Positions 21,819-35,300 of a stretch of 64,000 nt of DNA are shown here, one piece after another; positions within the stretch are counted from its first letter, which is position 1; each line of letters opens with the position of its first letter. Below the pieces are notes generated by a model that searched no databases, was not told where the DNA came from, and was given only the letters and a program-made list of their open reading frames with translations. Made by a program: the position numbers and the translations under genes. The stretch spans positions 11,564,341-11,628,340 of the forward strand of contig JAMXBB010000003.1 in NCBI GenBank assembly GCA_024138015.1, written 5' to 3'. This stretch comes from Lumnitzera littorea (Eukaryota > Streptophyta > Magnoliopsida > Myrtales > Combretaceae).

Positions 21819-24800
21819 ATGGGTTCCACTGGAATTTTGTTGAAAGCCATTAAATTACCAGACCCAGTTGTGTTTTTCTTTTTATTGTTATTATTGGTTT
21901 CAAGGTGCAATTCAGGTTATGGCGTCACAACCAATAATAATTATGGGGTTTTGAGCCTCAAGTATAAGTATGCAGGTAAGGAGAAATCTCTTAGTGCTAT
22001 GAAGGCTCATGACACGCAGCGTCAGCTTCAGATTCTTGCTGGTGTTGATCTTCCGTTAGGTGGCTCCGGCCGGCCGAATGCTGTCGGGTGAGAATAACTT
22101 TTGTAACTTCGTATGAAATTTTAATGGGTTTTGTGATTTATTATCTGGGTTTGACTTGATTATGGTGGAGATTAAGGTTTTTTAATTGAGAAATATTAGT
22201 GGGTGCCCGAGGAAATAGTTGAAAAGGTAAAAATAAGTTCTCTTTCGTGACTCTTAAGTGCCCACGGAACCTGTTAAGAGGCCCTTTTTTTTTTTTTTTT
22301 TGTCATATGTACGCTGTCTGGTTTATTATTTTCATTAGCTCTTCATTTGTTAATTTTGTTAGTTCAAATATGTGATAAACCCTGTCTTGCTTGCTGTAGT
22401 CCCTGTGTTAAATTTGAACTTTTACTGGGTTTGATAAAGAGTGAGAGGTTCTCTGTTGTTATTGTTACTATTGTTATTATTGTATATGGATTTTTTGGTC
22501 TCATTTCATGGTGTCTTTAGCTTCCAAAGTGGCAATTTCCTTATCAAAGTATGTTGCAAATACTTCTTTGCATGTCATGATTATGTTTTAGTTTGCATGA
22601 AATGTCATGTAATCTCAAAAGATGGTAAAAAGTATATTAATTATTTCAAATAGCTCATTCTTAGTTTTACCATGTACATGCAGACACATTTGGTTTTGTC
22701 CAGCCAATCCTGAATGATGTTACCCTGATTTTAGGGTAAAATCGAGTCACAATCAATGGCAGCAACGCACTGATCTAAAGTTTATGTCTTTTTGGATTGT
22801 TTATATGCAATTAATAAGGATATAGAAAGATAAGATCAATTATTCATGGATAGGTATTGAATTTGTTTCTGTTAAGCTCACAAGAACAGAAATCAACAAA
22901 GGTATAATTAGAAAGATCAATACTGACGGATCTAGCTAATTATAAGAAGAACACACTCAAGGTGCTTGCAAAATGCAAAAAATCTCTAAAAGAGGGTAAT
23001 GTAATATCCATTAATATCAAATACTGTTGATAACAAGAATGAAATAAGCCTTTAAATATTAACCAAGAGAAAACCCTAGGTCAAGTGCAATGTGGTAAAT
23101 AAAATAAAGCACAATTAATTAAAGAAAACTTGTAATTAAAAGTGTAATTGAAACTCGCACAAAGTACACTGTCGTGTACTGTTGGCTGTGCATCTCTTGG
23201 CTATGTTCTTCTTTGCTTCACGGGTGTGTAGTTGTGTTGGGTGGGCATGTACATGTACACGTTTGGGAACATGGCTGTGTTTCCCGGGCATGTACCGTCT
23301 ATGACCCTCAGTCTCTTCTGTCCTCTGCTCCCAAGCGACAATTCCCTGTTACCAGTGCTGCCCCTAAGACTGGCTACAATAGAGCCATTAAAGCATGTTC
23401 AATGTGTGTGTCGTGATCTGTTAATGTTGTTGCTGTTTGTGTCGTGGTCAGTTGTTATGTAATGGTCTGTATTGCATTTTATTTCAGCACGTGTCTCTGT
23501 TCTTGTGTTAGTTATTGTTGTAAGTGTAGGCAGAACATTCCCTATCATGTCCCTTAAGTGTAGCAAATAGTGGATGTCAACAAGAAAGCAGTTATTGTTG
23601 TGTATATGTAATGCACTAGGAGTGATTAATGTCAGCTGTTGAATTTCCCAGAATTTATTTTCTTAACTTAGAGATCAAGGGTTCTGCCGTAAGTATTCCT
23701 ATCATTTACACAAAATAGGTAAATTTGCAAGGAAAAGTAACAAGGGCAAGGGCTTTACTATGGATGATTTTCCAGTTAATCGTCCTCGTACTCGATCTTG
23801 TAACATTCCCATAATCCTGATCCTCCCCTTGACCTTCAACTCGATGTATACCTTTCTTGGGCACATCATTCCTTCTGTTGGAAGGATTTGCCGTTGCATC
23901 GGCAAGTCTTTTGTTCCACTCCTTCTTTGGCAAATAAGCTCTTTTGGACCACCTCTGGTCATCCCATTTGCAGCTATAACCTTTTAAACATCAAATGGAT
24001 GCATAGGCAATAATTTGATTTCCTTTCCTTGTTGCATGAATGAACAAGATTTTTGGAATCCATAAAAAATAACCCTACGATCATATTCCCATGGTCTTCC
24101 CATTAATATTTTGGTTGCATGGATGGGCACCAAAATCACAAAAAAGCTCATCAAGATACTCTCCAATGACAAATGGCACCCTCACTTTCTTGTGAACACA
24201 TATCACGCTCTTGGTTCTAAAGAATATGGTTTTATGAGCTAATCAACCTTCAAACTAATGTTATGAGCAAAGGCAGTTAGATTTGTGCAGCTTTCCCCCA
24301 TCAACTATCACTGTACAAAGTTTACTCTTCACTATTTCTCGAGTGTAGATTACGTTCTCCTTCTGTTGATTTCCTCTAATCTCATTAGTTTCTTCATGTT
24401 GTTGTTTTGCCATCATTAGAGTTAAAGTTTCTCCTTCTTACTTGGAAAGTGAACTTGTCTTACCATCAAATTGATTTTTTTCATCACTAGAACTCTTTTC
24501 ACCTTCATCATCATCTTGATAAACCAACTTTTCCCCCTTTGACATTACAACCCAATGGTTAGGACAATAGGCTACAAGAAGGGCTTAACTCTAACATTTA
24601 AAGCACTATACTTGTTTAGGCTTTTGTATGGAACTCTCTCCAACGTGACCCTTTACAACCTGAGCCTTCCCTTCTATTACAGACCTCTCAACCACCTTAT
24701 TTTCAATCCTTTTTTCGACTTAAACTTCTTTAACAGTAGTACTAGGTTTAGGAACACCTAGGATTTTTGTGGATGTCAACACCTGTAACGATCTATCTTG

Positions 24801-27800
24801 ATAGCCATTTGCATTGCCTCTTCCAAAGTATCAAATCTTTATAGCTTGATCACATTGGCGATCTCAAATTTCAACTCTGTAACAAATGTGGCAATTGTTC
24901 GCTCTAGAGGTTCATTCAAATTGCATCAAATGTTCAACATCTCAAACTCTCGAAAAGACTCCTCGACGTTAAGATTACCTTGCCTCATTGATCCTGCCCA
25001 TAATATTGGGGGACAAAAAGTCAATGCCTCAAGTGGATCATGGCTTGTATCTCCTCTTTGATGCTTTCCATTAATATAAATGTTGAATTAGTAGGTTTTT
25101 TCCCTTCCTCAAAGGGACTTAAGCAAGGGGATCCCATGTTTCCCTACCTTTTTGTTCTTGTCATGGAGGTTTTTTCTTCTATTATAAAGGAAAAAAGCAC
25201 CATTGATGGCTTTTAGTGTCATTGGAGATGTAAGAATGAGATACTTACCCTTTTATGTTTTGTTGGTAATATCATAATTTTCGCCAAAGGAGATAGTGTT
25301 CTGTTGCTTTGAAAAAGAAGGCTTAGCAGGTTTTTATAGTTTGTCAGGGTTGAAATCCAAATCCAACCCTAGGAAGAGTTGGATTTTCTTCAATGGGGTC
25401 TCTTTGGCCATCAGAGGTGAGTGCTTTTGTCTTCATCCAACATCTCAGAAATAATATGCTTGCAGCTAATAGCCAAATTCATAGTTAGTACAACTAGTGG
25501 CTCCAAAGTTCTTATCATATGCTGGTTGAGTACAATTTATCAAGAGCATTCTTTTTTCCCTTCAAGTATACCAATCGTCTATTTTTGTTCTTTGAGCTAG
25601 CATCTTGAAAGAAATTGAATGCAAGTTGAAGCTCTTTATTTGGAATGGCAATGATGATGAAAGAGCAAAAGCAAAAATAAAATGGAAGGATATTTGTAAA
25701 TAGAAAAAGGAAGGGGGCCATGGTATCCTAGACATTTGGTTATGGAATAATGTAGCATAACTAAAACATATATAGCTTTTATTCATGGAACGGGACAATA
25801 ACCTATAGGTGAGCTAGGTGGAGTTTGAAAATAGCTCCCAAACATGCTGTCATTTATGTGGCTAGTAACCCAATATAAGCTCCTCACTCTGACAAGTTGT
25901 TGAAGTGGGGCATGATAATAGAAAATAAGTGCTTCTTATGTGGAAGGGATGAAGAAAATCATAACCACTTGTTTTAAATACTTTTGCTAATGTGATCTAC
26001 AAAGCTATTTCCAAGGTTCTAACTACTGGACTTAAAAAGGTTCTATACTCTATAGTAGGTCTTGAGCAATCTGCTTTTATCCTTAAAAGATGCATCACTA
26101 ACAACATTTTCATTGCACAAGAATTGGTACATGGCTACCACTTAAACTGAAGACCCTTCAGATATGCCCTCAAAGTTGATATTACTAAAGCTTATGACAC
26201 AATTAATTGGGTCTTCCTGAAGCAAGTTCTATCGGCCATGGGATTCTCTCCTCATTTTCGCCAACTTTTGAAGCAATGCTTTTCCTCACCTAAATTCTCA
26301 ATCAACATAAATGGTGAACTTGTAGATTTCTTTCCAAGTTCAAGAGGCCTAAGATAAGGAGACCCTATCTTTCCTTATCTGTTTGTCCTTACTATGGAGG
26401 TTCTTTTAGGCATTTTCAGACAGACAACAAATTCCGTTGGGTTTTCTTATCATTGGAGATGTAAAGAAGAGAAGATCCCCCATCTATCTTTTGTAGATGA
26501 CCTTATGATCTACTGTAAAGGTGATTCTTCCTCTATTAGGCTTGCTAAAAAAGCCTTAGATGATTTTGAGAGTTTTTCAGGTTTGGCTTCATAACTCCCT
26601 AAAGAGCTCTATATTCTTTAGTAATGTCTCTCTTCAAGCGAAAAATGACATTTTACACATTCAGAATTTTCAAGAAGGTGTTCTCCTAGTGAAGTATCTT
26701 GGTGTTCCTTTGATCTCAACAAAATTGAAGATAGAGCATTGTGATGCCTTGATTTCTAAAATCTTAAGCCACATTGAAGTTTGGACAAGCAAATATCTCT
26801 CCTATGTCGAAATACTTTAACTAATTGAATCTGTCCTCTTTGCCATGTAAGTTTACTAGGCCTCAGTGTTTATCCTTCCTAAGAAAATCATAAAAAAGAT
26901 TGAGCAAATGATGAGGAATTTTCTATGGAGTGGACGTCTTACCTTATCCACTAGAGCCAATGCCAAATGGGAAGCGGTTTGTGTTCCTTTCAACGAAGGA
27001 GGACTTGGAATACTACGCTTGGATATATGGAATAAAGCAGCTCAGCTAAAACACCTTTGGAATCTTTTTAATACTGATCATAGAAGCCTTTAGGTGAATT
27101 GGATCAAGTCAAATTTCCTTGAAGGCAAGAGTTTTTGGAATACAAAGTGTCCCTCTAATTGCTTATGGATGTGGAAAAAACTTCTCAAGTTGCGGAATTT
27201 AGTGAGACCTTAGACCTTAGATTCATTGGAAAGTAGGCAATAGGCTTTCTCCTATCTCCATTTGGTCAGACTTCTGGCTTCCAATAGGTCATTTGGACAC
27301 TCCTAGATTATGTTCCATCATTAAAGGAAATTTTTGAACTCTCTCTACGGGTGATCTTTGGGGAAATATCCTTATCCCAGATAATATCTACTCGGAAAGC
27401 CCTTGGATGGACTCTTCACATTGGGCTCTTTCCAAGTTTTCTTCCTTCTCTATCTAGAGTTCATATAATGTTCTTTGGATAAGCGTACCAAAAGTACCAT
27501 GGATCAGAATTGTCTGGTGCAAATCATCCATATCGAGGCACCCGTTTATTCAATGGTTAGCTTGGAATAAGAAGCTCTATACTTTAGACAAGCTCTGTTC
27601 TTAGGGTATCATGACTCAATACGCTTGCTTCTTTTACAAGACCCATCCGGGAAATCATGAACATCCCTTCATTTGCTTGTGACTTTACCGAGAATATGTG
27701 GCAACAGGTTCTTCAATATAAGAGCCTCCCGCAAGTCCCTTTACCTTGGTAAAGCATGGCCTCTTGCATCACTGCAGGTTCCTTGCCTTCCTCATTCAAC

Positions 27801-29296
27801 TTTTGTGCTTGAGCCCTTTTTGCTGCTACTGTGTATTGTATTTGGAGAGTTTGCAACAACGTTAGGCTTGGAAAAACCCTTCCCCTCACCCATATGGTTG
27901 TTAGGCTAATCCTTAGCTATTTGGATGTATCTTAGTTTTGTACTTTGAGTGGTTCTCTTTAGTATACTTTTGTATAGCCCCTTATGAGGGTATTTTTCCT
28001 ACTTTTAGTGGTTTGTACATTCTTTTTCTTTAATAAAATTTATTAACTACCTAAAAAAAAAAAAATTCTTTTGTTGAAGAAGTTTAGAAGAGGGTCAAAG
28101 AAATCTTAGCTTGGACTCAACGATGTCCTTCATCTTTTAACAATGTGATGGGCCTTCTTAGCTTGGAAAACTGCAGAAGGATGAGAGAGATTTGCAAAAA
28201 AGCCTTGGCGATTGGCTACTAAGACATCTGGATAGAGAGGAACTATAAAAGACTTAGGCAAGATACATACCCTCTAGATTCTATTTTAAGATTTGTTTTG
28301 GCGTATCTAGTGTAAATTCTAATAGTTCTCCTAGTTAGCTCTATTGTTTTGTATAAAATTTGGATTATTTTGTTTTGGAGCACCATAGGGTATATGGCCA
28401 TGCTATTGATTGAGATGTCCATTTGACACTGATATTTAGTTTGATATCATAGGTAAGATGGGTACTTCTCTCTATCTTTTTATGTCACTCGATGATTCAA
28501 GGAGGTAAATATATTACCTTAACATCCCCACCCCCACCCCCCCCAAATGTCTCTCTCTCCTTCTCCTGTACATTGCTTATAGTCTAGTATATTTTTTCAC
28601 CTCATAGTTGCATATCTTGCAAGGTTGTCAAAGGTAAAAAGTACACTCAAGGTGCAATGCCTTAAAATTGCTTGAGGCAAGAAGTACAAAAAAAGCGCAC
28701 GTCTGAGTGAAGTGAAGTGCATATATTAATAAATTTATAAAAGATATTTTGATACATGGTTTTGTCTATATTCAATGACCATGTTTACAATAGATTAACA
28801 AACACTATTTAAATAAGTTGTATCACTATCATAATATAATTAAAACATGATGGTGGTGATATAACTATTTGTTGCTATTTTTAATAGCTTTTGTTTTATT
28901 GTTGAAAAAAGTAATTAAAAAAATTTGGACAAAAAAAATTTAAAAGAAAGAAAAAGGCATATCAGATGCATAGCTAACAACTTGTCTTTACTTATCAATG
29001 GTAGCATAATTCCTATTTTTACAGTCTTTATTTTACTATTAAAATAAGAATATGAGGAAAAAAATGTGGTCAGATAGAAAGAAATTAAGAAAAGGAAAAA
29101 GAATAATCTATATGTAGTATATTAATATTCTTTTTCAATGTTAGCACTTTACATTAGTTTTGAAATTAGTAAGCATATTTACTGCTTTACCCTTATCCTT
29201 TTTTAACTTTACAGTACTTTATCTTTAGTAAGTATACTTTTTGAAGCGATATCTCCAAAATTGCCCTTCTCCTCTCTTCTTTGTTTCCTACTAGAA

Positions 29297-29335
<39 letters not shown>

Positions 29336-32300
29336 CACGAGCTTTCACCTTTTGCTCATTCTCAGTTTTATATTGTGTTTGGATAGGTGGAAACTATTAG
29401 GAATCAAAGAAAACAAAAAGAAAACATGTGTTTGATGGCTCAAAAAACAGAAGAAATGAAGTGAATCGAATGGAAAGATCTTCATTTTAAAGGTCTAAAT
29501 TTGGAGAGAAATCAATGGAAATGAATATAAATCTTGTGAACTTACAAAAATGCCTTTAAACAAGTGTACTGTTCATCATCTTCTTGTTCCTTCCCGTGGT
29601 TGGATCCTATTGCGTGTTACACTCCTCTCTCTCTATTCCTTTCTCTCTCAATCTCAGAAGCTCTTGTTGCCTCTTCTCTCTCTCTCTTTCTTTGAATAGT
29701 CTATTTTCCTTCTCTCTCTCTCTCTCTTTTAGTTCTTTACACATAAAAGGATAATTTAGTTAAGTTTAAAAAATATTTCTACAACTTTTCATCCATTTTC
29801 ACATTTAATGTCCAAACAATAACAAAATTTATATTTTCTTTAATATCATTTCCTTTCTATACCTTTCTTTGAATTTCTACTCATAAAAATTACCAAACAT
29901 AGTGTTAGTTTTCACACTAATGCACCATCACCATTCTCTCTCTTTCTTCTCTTCCCTCTGGGAGTCATTAGGGTTTATGTTATCTCACACCAACACCCAC
30001 CACCTCTCTCTCTCTCTCTCCCCCCACCTTACCCCCTAGAGCTGTTAGGGTTTTTATTTTTCAACCACCAATCATCAATGTGAATGTCTTATATACCTGG
30101 CGCTTTGATGACCAAGGTATATGTTTTGCCAAATGCGCCTTGCCTTAAGAGTCCATAAGGCGCATTTGTGTGCCTCACTTTGCGTTGCTCGCAAAATTGA
30201 TATCTTGTAAACTCAATAGCAACCAATTTCACCCTAATCTCTTCCTCATGGTCATAGTTCAAAGAGCTTCTCTACTTTATTTTTCCACTCAAAATTATTT
30301 GTCTGCGTTTTTGATACCATCATAAGAAGGAACTTTTAGTTTAACCGAACCTTATGCCTTATACCACCTTGGCCTCTTAACCTGCAAAGCATTCATCTCT
30401 TCTCCCCTTCCTAAACACAGGATTATTCAATCCCTCTTTTACTAATATCTTGCCTTAACATTCTTGGTACGCTCTATGCCTTGATGCTTAAAACCTTGAT
30501 ATCCCTTACGATCTTCTAGATTTTGATTGTCTGGATGGTCTCCTAAGGCATCTCTAACACTATCTTGCGCTGCTTCCTTGGTAGCATTTGCAATTTAGGC
30601 CCCAAAAGTATGGAAGTTTTCGTCTTGCATTTCCATAAGCTTCGCATCTAGTTGCCCAACTTTGTTATATTATTCTTCACAAAGGGTTTTTTTTTTTTGT
30701 GTGTTTGTTGGGGGGGGGGGGGGGGGGTGTGGGGTAAAGTTAGAAAATGTATTATATATGAAAGATATATAGCTATAGCTAGGATGTACAGAAGGAACCG
30801 AGTTTCTAATCCACAACTACAAACAAAAGGTTTGTGGATGTTAAACTTGGGAACTCAAGTAAGTGCAAATGTTACTACACATCAAAATAAGACAAAAAAA
30901 CCTTAGCTAGAGATAAAGCAAAAATTAGTTGAGCTCCCAAATGTTTGGAATTCCTTTCTTTCTAAATGTGATAAACCACAATTGATGGAATCTTTCTCCA
31001 TATAGCAGATCCTAACCTCTTAAATTGCTCTATCAACAAGGATAATGAGGAAGGAGAGATGAATGAAGACAAAGTTGGCAATAGATGTTGAATCATTAAC
31101 CATCTCTTTCTTGTAAACTTACACGAAATGAAAATATGTTTATGGTCTTCCTCTTCACTAGTGCATAGATAGCAACTGTTGCTGTTAATAATCTCCCATT
31201 GTAACAATTTATCTTGGGTTAGGAGTTTCTCTTTTGAAGCTAATCACAAAATGAAAGAGTGGTGCGGTATGTTGGCTTTATTCCAAATGACTATGGCGAG
31301 GTCGCTTGGGCCTGAGAAGATCGTAGGCCGATCTTGTGGAAAATCCCTTTGTTGGTTTTGCTAGCCACACAAACGAATTCCTATTTTCCGACCAAGGAGT
31401 AATGATTCGAGGGAGAATAGCTCTTATAGCATCCTAGACTTTTCCAACAGGCCATGCCCAATCATCATAATCGATGATTTCACTAAGCTTTGCATTTTTA
31501 TCATAATTCATTGAGTAAATGGTTTTTTCACCAATCTTATTAGCAATAGGTCCATTTGGGTGTTACGGATTATACCAAAAGGAAATATTACTTCCATCTC
31601 CGATTTTCTAAGTAAAGAAAGGATCTGCCCAACTCCTTGCTTGTAAGATCTTCTTGCATGACCATAAACTTTGCGAGGGATTTGGAATACTCCACAAATT
31701 CCTTTCCTTAAGAATCTCACTCCTTACCTAAGAAGGCCAAAGACTATCCTTATCAGTACATAAGTTCCATAGGTGCTTCAATAGCGCTACTTTATTCCAC
31801 AAGGTGATATCCTAGATGCCCAGACCCTCTTCCTCCTTAGGGAAACAACTATCTTCCCTAGAAACTTTGGCCTTTGCTTTTGCTTAATTGGATCCGTTCC
31901 AAAGGAATCTACACATCTTGCCTTTAAGTTCCTTTAGAATGCCTTTGGGGAGAATAAAGATGGATGCCCAATAGGCTTGCAAACAGAAAAGAACACTTCT
32001 CATCAATTGAATGCGTCCGGCATATGTTAGGTGCTTGGTGGCCCAACTGTTAATTTTGGAGGTGATTCTTCGAACAAGGATGCAGCAATGATCTTTAGAG
32101 AGTCGGGAAGAGATGATAGGAATACCGAGATATTAAATGGGTAGTTCTCCTTCGTTAAATTCGATGATGGTAGAAAGCTGTTGCTTGACCAATTTGCTAA
32201 CCCCACTCTAGAAAATCTGACTTTTTAGGGGGCTCCGTTTGAGACCCGAGAGAGCAAAGAACTTGTTGGGGCACTCTTTGATAAGGTTTATTGATGCAGC

Positions 32301-35300
32301 ATCTTCTTTAGCAAAAATTTGAAAGTTGTTAGCAAAACAAAGGTGGTTGAGCTTAACTTCTAGCAGCGTTAATGATAATCGAAATCTCGAATAGAACTCA
32401 AACTCCTAAGAAGGGTAGACAATACTTCCATGACCAAAATGAAAAGGTGGGGGGACATAGGATTGCCTTGCCTTAATCTACAGGAACTTGCAAAGAAACC
32501 CACTATCTTTCCACTTAAGCTTAGAGAGAACGTAGCAGTGGTTATACATTTCATGATTCACTAAATGAAAATGGGAGGAACATTTAGAGTTGTAAGGAGC
32601 TATTCTAAAAACTTCCAATTAACATAATTTTAGGCTTTCATAATATCTATCTTTATAGCACATCTCGTTCCGTGAGTTCCCTTATGGTACCCCTGCATAA
32701 GCTCTTGGCCTACAAGGATATTGTCTACTATCCTCCTCTTTTTGATGAAGGCGGTTTGTTCTCTCCATACAAGCCTTGGTTATACACTTTGAATGCGATT
32801 AGCAATGATCTTAAAAATGCATTTATATAGGATATTACAATATGATATGGGCTTGAAATCCGCAAAAGATGCTAGAGTGCTAACCTTGGGTACAAGAGCA
32901 AGCTAGGTGGAATTTATGGACCTTAGGAGCTCTCTAGTGGCGAAAAAGTCCTTTATGGCCAATCTTACTTTCTCTCCAACTATATGTCAAGTTAACTTGA
33001 ACAAATTTGCATTATAGCTATCCAATCCTGAGGTCTTATCTTTCAGTAAGGACCACATAGCACACTTGACTTCTTCATTGTCCACTGGTCTAATGAGGTT
33101 TGGCCACTCATTTGCACGAACTCTTTGTTCAAGAAAGGATGCAATGTTATCCAATTCAAGAGATTGAGGGGAGGGTATATTTAGAAGGTTCTCAAAGTAT
33201 GTAATAGTAGCTTCTTGCGCTCTCTTCTTGTCCGAAGTCTTAGACCTATCCTTAAGGGTGATAGAATGAATGCTATCTTTGTTGAATTTTTGCTTTAAAG
33301 ATCGGAAGAAAAAGGAGGAATTCTTGTCCCTTAACTTCAGCCATGTTTGCCTTGATTTATGTCTTAAAAAAGACTCCTCCGCAGTTGAAATGTATTAGAG
33401 ATTGTTGAACTTCTTCTTTTCCAGCTCCCAATCTGCATTTAGTGGATCATAACGATTCACCATTTGAATGCTTTCCAAGGATTCTCGTGCCAAGGCGACC
33501 CTCTTTAATAGATCCGAAAATTGCTTCTTATTGAGGTTTTACAACTCCTTTTTTTAACAACTTTAGTTTAGACACAACTCAAAACATAAGGGTATCAACA
33601 ATTCTCTTCCTCCAAATTCTTTCCACCGTGGGAAGAAACTCTGGATCCTTACTCTAGAAATCAAAAAATTTGAACTGTATATTTCTTTTAGACGCTCCAA
33701 GATTTAGATTCATAGTAAGTGGATTGTGGTCTGAAACTCTCGAAGGACCATCCGAGGCTTCAAACCTAGAAAAAGATTGCATCTACTTAATATTAACCAG
33801 AAATTTGTCCAACCTTTGCATGAAGAGGTTAGAAGTACTCTTGTTAGACTAAGTATGGAGATGGCCGTTGGTTCTAGCTTCCTCTATCAAACAAAAATTG
33901 TTGAAATGTGCCATCCACCCCCCCCCCCCCCTCCCCCCCCCAAAAGCTTCTCCGTACTTTGGCATTCATTGAAATCTCTCCTTAATAACGAAGGGCCTTA
34001 AATCGAAGATTTGATCTACAATAGTTGAGACCATAATGCTACCCTTTTTGATGTTGAATTCACACCATAGATGCAAGTGAACTAGAACCAAACATCTTTA
34101 CTGTTACATTGGCAACGGCAATGAATGTATTGTCTGTCAACAAAGATAATGTTAACCTACCATTGTGAGGGATTCCAGGCAATCCAAACTTGACCACTTT
34201 GGTGGAATTCCAAGTTTCAAGAAGGAAGAATTCTAGACCATATCATAGGAGCTTTATTTGCTTTAACCTTTGTTTCAACCAAACTCAGGAAGGATAGATG
34301 ATTCTCCTCATAAAAACTTCTCACTGCCTTAGCTTTTTGGGGTTTGTTGAGCCCCCTGACATTCTAAACTGCTAACATTATTAAAAGGAGAGGAAAGATG
34401 AAAAGGGCACAAAGGCTAGAAGCCTTACTATGTGGTTAGAATGCTAGAGATGGCTCTAGTCGAGACTATCTTCTTTTTTCTCGACTTCTTTTTCTTCATA
34501 GTATTCCATGAGGGGTTTTTGGAGGATTGAACTACCTCTTGAGTTTTAGGCACATAAGATTTAAAGGAATCTACCAAGGGTTGGACCTTTACCAGAGATG
34601 CATCCCTATTACTTGACTTGTCCTGGTTTGGATCTACTCCTTGAGGAATAGGGCTAGAGTAGTCACCAACAAATGCAAGAGAGTTTGCGGAAGAGCTATC
34701 TGAAGGTGCTCGCTCTAAAGCAGTATGCTTATCCTTAGCTTTACTAGGCGTTGTAGGCTTGACAGCCTTTCTTGAAGTCCTCCTCTCATAACAATACCTT
34801 TGGAGCAGGGTACATTCCTTGTAGGGTACCCATAATCATTATTTACTCCATTCTTCAGCCTAGCCTCTACTTGGGCACTTCTGAAGTCCTTTTTTGTATT
34901 TCTGTTGTCAGTTACCTCCTCCAAATTTAATGGTTCACTCATGTTCACATATAATTATGCAAGACCAGAAATCCAACAGCGATAATTAGACCAACACAAA
35001 CCAGAATTTACCCTATGCAGAACTGTAGCATGCTGTACCTATCAACCCATGGCAGCCTTCTTCTTCAGTTCTAAGAAAGTGTTCAATGCACAGCTCTGAT
35101 ACATAAAAGACGATGTGATTCAGATTCTAGGGTAAAATTGAGTCATGATCAATGGCAGTGCAATGATCTGAAGTTTATGTCTTTTTGGATTATTCATATA
35201 GAATTAACAGGAAATGAAAGGATACGATCCATTATGGATGGATAATTGAACTAAGGTATTGAATCAGTTTCAGTAAGCTTGCGAGATCAGAAAACAACAA

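Noticed and set aside
22441..22653. Leucine-rich 70-codon + frame resembling a signal peptide
   Set aside because: It lies in intron 1 in a TTG/TTA repeat and has no ATG (starts GTG), no domain and no splice support.
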